64,000 bases of DNA, from assembly GCA_963971535.1 (NCBI GenBank), contig OZ020591.1, positions 208,501 to 272,500 of the forward strand, read 5' to 3'. The translations under genes were made by a program, and so were the position numbers. This document shows positions 57,670 through 64,000 of the stretch, piece after piece. Numbering within the stretch: the first letter of the stretch is position 1; every line of letters starts with the position of its first letter. Source of the DNA: Notolepis coatsorum (lineage: Eukaryota > Chordata > Actinopteri > Aulopiformes > Paralepididae). Below the pieces are notes generated by a model that saw nothing but the letters and a program-made list of their open reading frames with translations, ran no database searches and had not been told where the DNA came from.

Positions 57670-59334
57670 GGCCCTCATTTATCAACGTTGCGTACGCACA
57701 GATATGTGCATAACCCGTGCGTACGATAATTTCTAAGCAAAGTGTGGGACTTATCAATTTGAACGTGAACTTGACTTTGTGTGTATATCTACACACAGCT
57801 CGGAGCATGCATACCTGACGCCCGGTGGTAGAATATCGATATTGCAGACGGACGACATATGCGCTCATCAGTTTCATGCATGTTTCAATGCGGAAATAAG
57901 CTTCTGTGCATTACTCCCGAGTCCCGACACGTAATTCATTATAGTTCATTGTGAAATAGCGATAGTAGTGTAATTATTGTTAAACCCTAAATAGCATGTG
58001 GAATAGTTATTTCCAAATGAATTCAGCCTGGTTCATAGCGTTATTATAGGAATACTTCTCCGGTGTGCGCTCAGATGTTTTCAGAGATATAGGGCATGTC
58101 TATTTGCAGAGAGAGACAACATAATAATATTAAGTAGAGTTCGCTACCCGAGACACATTCTCCCTGATTTGTACCGCAATTTAAGATAAGATAAGATATT
58201 CCTTTATTGATCCCCTTGGGATTTGAGACCCAATTTGAGACCCACATTGGAGCGTGGAGCAAAACGCAGTGTTGGATGTCTAATTTCCCCAATCCCACCA
58301 ACTACATACAATATCCATATATCAATAACAGGAGGCCAAGAGAGGATTTTACGCCAGGTTACCCAACATCATCGGAGCAATATATAGACTGTACCCATAT
58401 AGCTTTCAATGCTCCATCAATAAACAAATCCAGTAATGTGAACGGGATTCCACTCGGTCAATGTACAGCTAATCTGCGATGCGCATTTTGGCTGATAATG
58501 TGCCGGTGGCCGGAGTCTCATTCAGGCCTAATTGTATTTAATTCAATTGTAATGTTATTACTGGGGTATCTAAAACATCACTTAAATGCAGATCAGGGTT
58601 ATCCACTGAAGCCATAATGACTCTGACCAGAACCACAGGCTCACGACGAGCGCACATAATAGGCATTGTAGAGCGCAGAGTTGGCCTGCTGAAATTGATT
58701 TAATTTCAGTCATTACAGTGCTTAATGTCGGGTCAGCTTGTCATTTATTTCTGTCAATGTGCTGGTTCTGTAGCAGGACTGGGTCAGTCAACATCCTTGG
58801 CTCCCGGCGCACCGAAGATAGTCTACACGCTCCCTCCTCCTCAGCGGAGTTGTCTGTGAACTTGGCAACTTCATTGGATTTATTTATTCTCTAAAAATAT
58901 CTATAATCATACGATTAAATATTGTTTAAAATAAAACGCTAAATACTATTATTCTGTGTGTCATGTTTCCAAATAAGATTGTTCACAACGGGAAATGCTG
59001 TATACGTTCAATTTGTTGGTTGGACCTCTGTGATCAATCTCGCTCTCAGTGAAGTCTCTCAGAGTTTGCTCGGGTTAGACCATTATTTCACATCCCATGG
59101 GGGTGTTTCATGACCATATATGGATAATCGGGGCGGTTCTGGTATGCAAATACTTAAAACCATGCACAAGCTCCAGCGTAGGATCAAAGTGATATTTATC
59201 AAGACAGGTGTGCGTAGGACCTGTGTACGCACGTGTGATAAATCCCGTTTTTTTTTGTGCGTGCACACATTCTAAATGCTGTGCTTACGAACGAAAGTAG
59301 AAGACTTTCTAAGAACTGTTGATAAATGAGGGCC
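57670..59334. mobile_element. PIF/Harbinger-like non-autonomous element, 1,665 bp
   Basis: Perfect 17-bp inverted ends GGCCCTCATTTATCAAC, 3-bp duplication CTG (57667-57669, 59335-59337). A CWG duplication and GGCC-type ends fit PIF/Harbinger. A short LINE tail (AAGATAAGATA, TTCCTTTATTGATCCCC) lies at 58185-58219. No transposase recognised; the 58207-58617 open frame has no family signature. Confidence 0.85.
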
Positions 59335-59726
59335 CTGGTGTGTTGCTTTGCTGTGTACAGACAGTGTTCCAGCCGGTCCTGGTGTCAGTGGTTTACCTGG
59401 TATGTTGCTTTGCTGTGTACAGACAGTGTTCCAGCCGGTCCTGGTGTCAGTGGTTTACCTGGTGTGTTGCTTTGCTGTGTACAGACAGTGTTCCAGCCAG
59501 TCCTGGTGTCAGTGGTTTACCTGGTGTGTTGCTTTGCTGTGTACAGTGTTCCAGCCGGTCCTGGTGTCAGTGGTTTACCTGGTGTGTTGCTTTGCTGTGT
59601 ACAGACAGTGTTCCAGCCGGTCCTGGTGTCAGTGGTTTACCTGGTGTGTTGCTTTGCTGTGTACAGACAGTGTTCCAGCCGGTCCTGGTGTCAGTGGTTT
59701 ACCTGGTGTGTTGCTTTGCTGTGTAG
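59335..59726 (+). repeat. 62-bp minisatellite carrying copies of the exon-4 splice acceptor
   Basis: About six tandem units (one shortened to about 57 bp) of TGTTGCTTTGCTGTGTACAG + ACAGTGTTCCAGCCGGTCCT + GGTGTCAGTGGTTTACCTGG. Each contains the acceptor TACAG and the first ~21 bases of exon 4. The last unit leads into the real exon. Because 62 is not a multiple of 3, all three plus frames are open; these frames are not genes. Confidence 0.95.
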
Positions 59727-59930
<204 letters not shown>

Positions 59931-59944
59931 TAAGTACGTCTGTT

Positions 59945-60407
59945 TTTTTTATCTACTTTTTCTCCCATTTTCTATTTTTCTCCCATCCCAATTTCGTATT
60001 GTCCAATTCTACCCTCCCCTGTCTCGAACGCTGTTGGGCCATGCCTCCCACAGGCCGGCTGCAATGTGGACGAAGCCTTGCATCACGTGTCCCCTCCGGT
60101 ACACGAGGAGGCAGCCGTTGCATCTTTTCACCTGCACAGCGCGATCTCTCAGCGGCGAGGGTCTGCATGGGAGGCTCACGCCGCCCCGTTGCTTCCTGAT
60201 TCTGCTGCGCAGGTGCACCAACCGACCTGTAGGAGTCGCTGTCCACAACGTCCGATCCCCACCCACCAGCTTCCCACCCCTAACACTGCCAATTGCGTTA
60301 GTATGAACGACTAGCCAAGCTGGCAGCAATGCCGAGTGCTGGGCTCGAACCCAGCATCTCCTGCATTAGTGGCGAGCGCCTTGCCCACTGCGCCACTTAG
60401 CCGCCCT
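59945..60407 (-). repeat. tRNA-derived SINE with target duplication
   Basis: On the minus strand it begins AGGGCGGCTAAGTGGCGCAG with A-box TGGCGCAGTGG and B-box GGTTCGAGCCC, and ends in an A-rich tail. A 14-bp duplication TAAGTACGTCTGTT lies at 59931-59944 and 60408-60421. Confidence 0.92.
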
Positions 60408-60839
60408 TAAGTACGTCTGTTCACACCTGGCATTAGAATCTGTCTCCACATGCATCTTGAGTGACCACTTGTGATGTTGTGATCATATCTTGCTTCCTTG
60501 CTCAATATGGAAAGTAAACACTTGGGTTACTAAAGAGGCACGCACAGATACTATAATTCAGTGCATGCAGTGTTTTCATACAAATGTACAATGTCAATGA
60601 AATCCCTTTAATTTAGAGAGACTACACAACTTTTCAAATGCTTCCAGACAGCTAGAATGGAGGAGCACCGCACTGAACAACCTGCTGGCCAGTTACGATT
60701 TTAATTATAGCGTTATGTACTGCTCGTCTCTCTCTCTTCCTATCTCTATCTCCAACTACCTTCACTTTTTAATGAATAAGGAAGCTACATGATTCATGCA
60801 CAACAGTGCCATTTTACGCATTTATATTATGGGGGCGTG

Positions 60840-60878
<39 letters not shown>

Positions 60879-60879
60879 T
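60840..60879. repeat. (TA)n microsatellite
   Basis: About 18 TA dinucleotides. Confidence 0.95.
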
Positions 60880-61010
60880 TGTTATTCTCCTTCCATATTA
60901 TCATTGTGGATATTAGCCTAGAGCTCCCCTGCATTCTGCATTGACTTAGCTTCTCTGGTATCCAAGTGAGAAAACAGCTAGGAAGATAGGCTATGAGAAA
61001 CGTGACGCAA

Positions 61011-61049
61011 ATAATACACCACTCTCCAGATGATACTAGATAATAAAAC
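61011..61049. repeat. First unit of the 30-bp minisatellite
   Basis: ACACCACTCTCCAGATGATA + CTAGATAATAAAAC, cut off from the main array by the hAT MITE. Confidence 0.88.
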
Positions 61050-61950
61050 TAGGGATGCCCCGATCGATCGGCCACCGATCGTTATCGGCCGATAATCAGT
61101 ATAAATATGCGATCGGTGATCGGTGATAATGCTTTATTTTCGCCGATCGTCAAAACAGATCTCACTCGCTGAGTTCTGTCTCAGACACCGGGAGCTGCAC
61201 ACAGTGCTGCGCGTCTGCTCCTCCTCCAGCTCCTCCTGCACGCATGTAAACACGGGTCTAGTCTAGTGGGACGGGACCTCCATGAGCTAACGTTAGCTAC
61301 CGTTACAAAATGACCCAGTCAACTATTCACTTTTAGTTTAATACATGATGAGGCATTGTCTAACTGAACGGTATCTAGCCGGCTAGCTACTGATAGCTCC
61401 TGATATCAACAAATGCTCCAGCAATAGTCTAGTTATCTAGTACTAGTGTATGATACCTCTGTTAGCTCACGTTAGCTTAGCTCACTGTTCAAAACGAAAT
61501 GTCCCATTCAACTAAATAGTTCACTGAGGCGTTGTCTTAACGTTATATTTCCGGCTAGCAGTAGCTACAGACAGCTCCTGATATCAATGTCTTATAACTT
61601 GCGTCGCAGTCACTAACGGGGATAGCTGAGGGAGTAGGGTATATCTGCAGAGCCTAGGGTAAATCTGCAGAGCCGAATGTGATTTGATCAAAGCAGAGTA
61701 TGTACACACAGACAGTGGAGATAGCGAGCATTTTGACTTGTTGCGTGGTGGCGTTGTCTCGCAGATAATACAACTACAAGTACAAGTCTAATTATATAAT
61801 ATATATATTTTATAAAAAATAAAAAAATAATGATATAATTTTTTTTTTTATTAATCAAAAACGATCGGTATCGGATCGGTATCGGCCGATATGGCTCAAG
61901 ACGATCGGTGATCGGTATCGGTGGCAAAAAACGTGATCGGGGCATCCCTA
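61050..61950. mobile_element. hAT MITE inserted in the 30-bp minisatellite
   Basis: Ends TAGGGATGCCCCGATC / TAGGGATGCCCCGATCACG with perfect 8-bp duplication AATAAAAC (61042-61049, 61951-61958). Subterminal ATCGGCCGATA-type repeats. An internal ~170-bp direct duplication (61282-61410 versus 61455-61590) contains GCTAACGTTAGC-like blocks. Confidence 0.93.
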
Positions 61951-62535
61951 AATAAAACCACTCCCCAGGCGATACTTGATAATAAAACCACTCTCCAGGC
62001 GATACTAGATAATAAAACCACTCTCCAGGGGATACTAGATAATAAAACCACTCTCCAGGCGATACTAGATAATAAAACCACTCTCCAGGGGATACTAGAT
62101 AATAAAACCACTCTCCAGGGGATACTAGATAATAAAACCACTCTCCAGGCGATACTAGATAATAAAACCACTCTCCAGGGGATACTAGATAATAAAACCA
62201 CTCTCCAGGCGATACTAGATAATAAAACCACTCTCCAGGGGATACTAGATAATAAAACCACTCTCCAGGGGATACTAGATAATAAAACCACTCTCCAGGC
62301 GATACTAGATAATAAAACCACTCTCCAGGGGATACTAGATAATAAAACCACTCTCCAGGCGATACTAGATAATAAAACCACTCTCCAGGGGATACTAGAT
62401 AATAAAACCACTCTCCAGGGGATACTAGATAATAAAACCACTCTCCAGGCGATACTTGATAATAAAACCACTCTCCAGGGGATACTACATAATAAAACCA
62501 CTCTCCAGGGGATACTAGATAATAAAACCACTCTC
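61951..62535. repeat. 30-bp minisatellite, ~19.5 units, 150-bp higher-order period
   Basis: Unit AATAAAACCACTCTCCAGGS + GATACTAGAT. At the S position the units read C C G C G G C G C G G C G C G G C G G, i.e. a five-unit pattern (C G C G G) repeated three times plus a remnant. Both strands are open across the array. Confidence 0.95.
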
Positions 62536-62595
62536 CTGTTGTTTTGACTATTTCAGTTCTAGAAGTAGTATTTATATATAAAACTAAAAGTAGAG

Positions 62596-62692
62596 TGGCG
62601 GTCAGGTGGCGTAGCGGAGATTGCGTTTGTCACCAACACCGGAGACGCTGGATTCACCTGTTCGAATCCAGCTCACAGCTCCGGCGTTGTCA
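62596..62692 (+). repeat. tRNA-like SINE head
   Basis: GGTCAGGTGGCGTAGCGGAG then CTGTTCGAATCCAGCTC gives A- and B-box-like motifs in the right order and spacing. Body is short or degraded. Confidence 0.6.
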
Positions 62693-62775
62693 AAAGTAGA
62701 ATACATTCAAAAGAAAGAAGGGACCGCACACTCCTCAGGACTGGTTTTTGCTTTTTTTATTGCACATATATATAT

Positions 62776-63219
62776 TAGGCCCGTCCCCGACTAAGGATTT
62801 GTATAGTCGACTATGATTGGCCAAAATTTGTCGATAGTCGACTAGCAGTAGATAAATGTCATTCCATTTGGGCTGTGGGGGGTGCTTAATGTCTGAAGGA
62901 GTCGACTGAAGGCTTCTTGTCCTCTGCAAAAGCATGCAATTGGTCCACTGATGGATACATCTTGATATTTGTCTAGTCTAGTGTGTTCATTAGATGGGTG
63001 AAATCCTCTTTCAGTGCCTCTGTGCCTGTTTTCGTAGGCAGTTAGCCTCTCCGGTATGCGCGCCATTAGCGTTAGCCACGCTTCTAGGCCTCTTTGCTTT
63101 TGGAAAGAAAATTATATTATTATAATTCATATATATATATATTTTGCATGCAACTGAGAGATTGGCAGTTGACTAGAGCTCCTTTCGATCAATTAGTCGA
63201 CTAGTCGAGGTCAGCCCTA
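62776..63219. mobile_element. hAT MITE family F1, copy 3 (reverse orientation)
   Basis: Ends TAGGCCCGTCCCCGACTAAG / TAGGGCTGACCTCGACTAGT; flanks ATATATAT on both sides (8 bp, in AT-rich DNA). Body is the reverse complement of the copies at 32.2 and 36.1 kb. Confidence 0.9.
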
Positions 63220-63397
63220 ATATATATATAATTTTTTTCGTTTTTTTTAAGAAACACACCAACATTATGGGATCCTCTACATCATCTCTGTGCATTTAGT
63301 AGAAATCTGGCTGCAAGCTAGCCTAGCTTAGCACAAATGAATGGAAGCGGATATAGACCACTAGCCTAGCTCAAAACTCCAGGAGAGTTTTTGGCCA

Positions 63398-63544
63398 ACA
63401 GCTGGGCCAGCTGGTCCATATCCGTGTGCATCTTCCCACCCCATCAACAGCTGGGCCAGCTGGTCCATATCCGTGTGCATCTCCCCACCCCATCAACAGC
63501 TGGGCCAGCTGGTCCATATCCGTGTGCATCTTCCCACCCCATCA
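63398..63544. repeat. 49-bp tandem triplicate
   Basis: Three units of CAACAGCTGGGCCAGCTGGT + CCATATCCGTGTGCATCTYC + CCACCCCAT with one base difference in the middle unit. Confidence 0.97.
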
Positions 63545-63564
63545 ACCGGTACGGTCGCCTAGTG

Positions 63565-64000
63565 CAGGGGTTCCCAAACTTTTCAGGCCAGGACCCAGAA
63601 AATAAGGCGTCAGAGAGCCGCGGCCCAATGCACATCGTCAGGCTTTTTTTTTTTTTTTTTTTTTGCCAGGCGACCGATTTTTTAAGCCAAATATCACTTC
63701 AATCTTATTAAGTTAGTTCAAGTTAGTTATTCATTTATATGTGCTATTTATGAGAGGGCTAACTTGTTGCAAAATAATAATATAATATAATATAATAATA
63801 ATAATAATAGCCTCATTAAAATATTATTGTTGCTTCGGTTGTTTTCAGCGTTTTATGTGCATAATCTGTTATTTAGTTTGAAATGTTCGTTGAAATAAGT
63901 AGATTTTTCGTTTTTGTTTATTTATATAGTCACATTTTAGAATACAATATAATAGAATTTTAGAATACAACTAGAAACACTGTCCTGGCCTGCTTCTAAG
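63565..64000. mobile_element. hAT left end, extends beyond window or decays
   Basis: CAGGGGTTCCCAAACTTTTC is a classic hAT (Charlie-like) terminus, followed by GGCCAGGACCCAGAAAATAA and a T run. No right end seen before 64000; a TAATA-rich tract lies at 63772-63810. Confidence 0.6.

Larger units (their letters stand above)
30646..59726 (+). other. cfap36: cfap36 intron 3, ~29 kb of nested transposons
   Basis: Runs from GTACTG to the acceptor TGTGTAG at 59726. A poly-T (30688-30711) and anonymous DNA (30.8-31.5 kb) open it. No other host exon was recognised inside, except the possible two-exon mini-gene at 38.3-39.0 kb. Its length depends on correct assembly through many repeats. Confidence 0.85.

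Noticed and set aside
58207-58617. 136-aa plus-strand frame inside the Harbinger-like element
   Set aside because: No transposase or Myb-like motif; starts in a LINE tail remnant.
61951-62535. CRISPR-like regular array
   Set aside because: Head-to-tail units with no unique spacers, in a vertebrate intron.
61896-62547. About 210-aa frames on both strands with 10-residue repeats
   Set aside because: 30-bp minisatellite without stops; not a repeat protein.
62596-62692. Functional tRNA gene
   Set aside because: Box motifs are present, but no cloverleaf with a proper anticodon arm could be drawn; a SINE head fits better.

Overview
The window reads as nuclear DNA of a teleost fish. It has no dense operon-like coding. 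It contains one split vertebrate gene with GT-AG introns, buried in DNA transposons, LINEs, SINEs, an LTR retrotransposon, MITEs and microsatellites of types typical of fish. I cannot name the species.

The one host gene I recognise is cfap36 (ccdc104), plus strand. Coding exon 1 (28233-28338), exon 2 (30085-30149), exon 3 (30544-30645) and exon 4 (59727-59841) join in one open frame. Later exons lie beyond the window or were not seen. Intron 3 is about 29 kb and is almost all mobile DNA. An RFX-type X-box lies about 225 bp upstream of the start codon, as expected for a cilia gene.

1-12 kb: a partial Ty3/Gypsy element on the minus strand (pol, gag, probable 5' LTR), anonymous AT-rich DNA, and a non-autonomous hAT (6075-8216) with a perfect 8-bp target duplication. 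12-22.7 kb: a layered nest. A LINE-A copy (minus strand) was split by a 5'-truncated L1-like insertion (14312-15227, 17-19 bp target duplication) and by a 5.6-kb Academ-type DNA transposon (15982-21560). The Academ protein has an XPG/FEN1-like nuclease region and a terminal cysteine-rich cluster; the frame is broken twice by single-base shifts. The nest lies inside what looks like a spliced transcription unit (exon ending at 12080, exon 22240-22305), and a spliced copy of the same exons sits 131 bp downstream.

22.7-28 kb: LINE fragments, a hAT-like pair of ends, a (ATA)n tract, a tRNA-headed SINE and an LTR-like block. 28-59.7 kb (cfap36 introns 1-3): LINE-D copies with (TTGA)n tails, a three-member hAT MITE family (third member at 62.8 kb), several TA- or TTAA-flanked MITEs, a LINE-B copy split by two TTAA elements, a near-complete but frameshifted LINE-A copy, an unassigned lysine-rich ORF, a LINE-C 3' end, a two-kb palindromic element with a nested hAT, a hAT transposase remnant, an L2 3' end and a PIF/Harbinger-like element. 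59.3-64 kb: a 62-bp minisatellite built from the exon-4 splice acceptor, exon 4, a SINE with target duplications, a hAT MITE inside a 30-bp minisatellite with a 150-bp higher-order period, and a 49-bp triplicate.

Most open frames here are degraded transposon genes or tandem-repeat artefacts. Functional interest centres on the cfap36 promoter and exon-4 array, the Academ element with its YY1-like terminal arrays, and the spliced-exon duplication near 22.4 kb. All names rest on reading by eye; no database search was possible.
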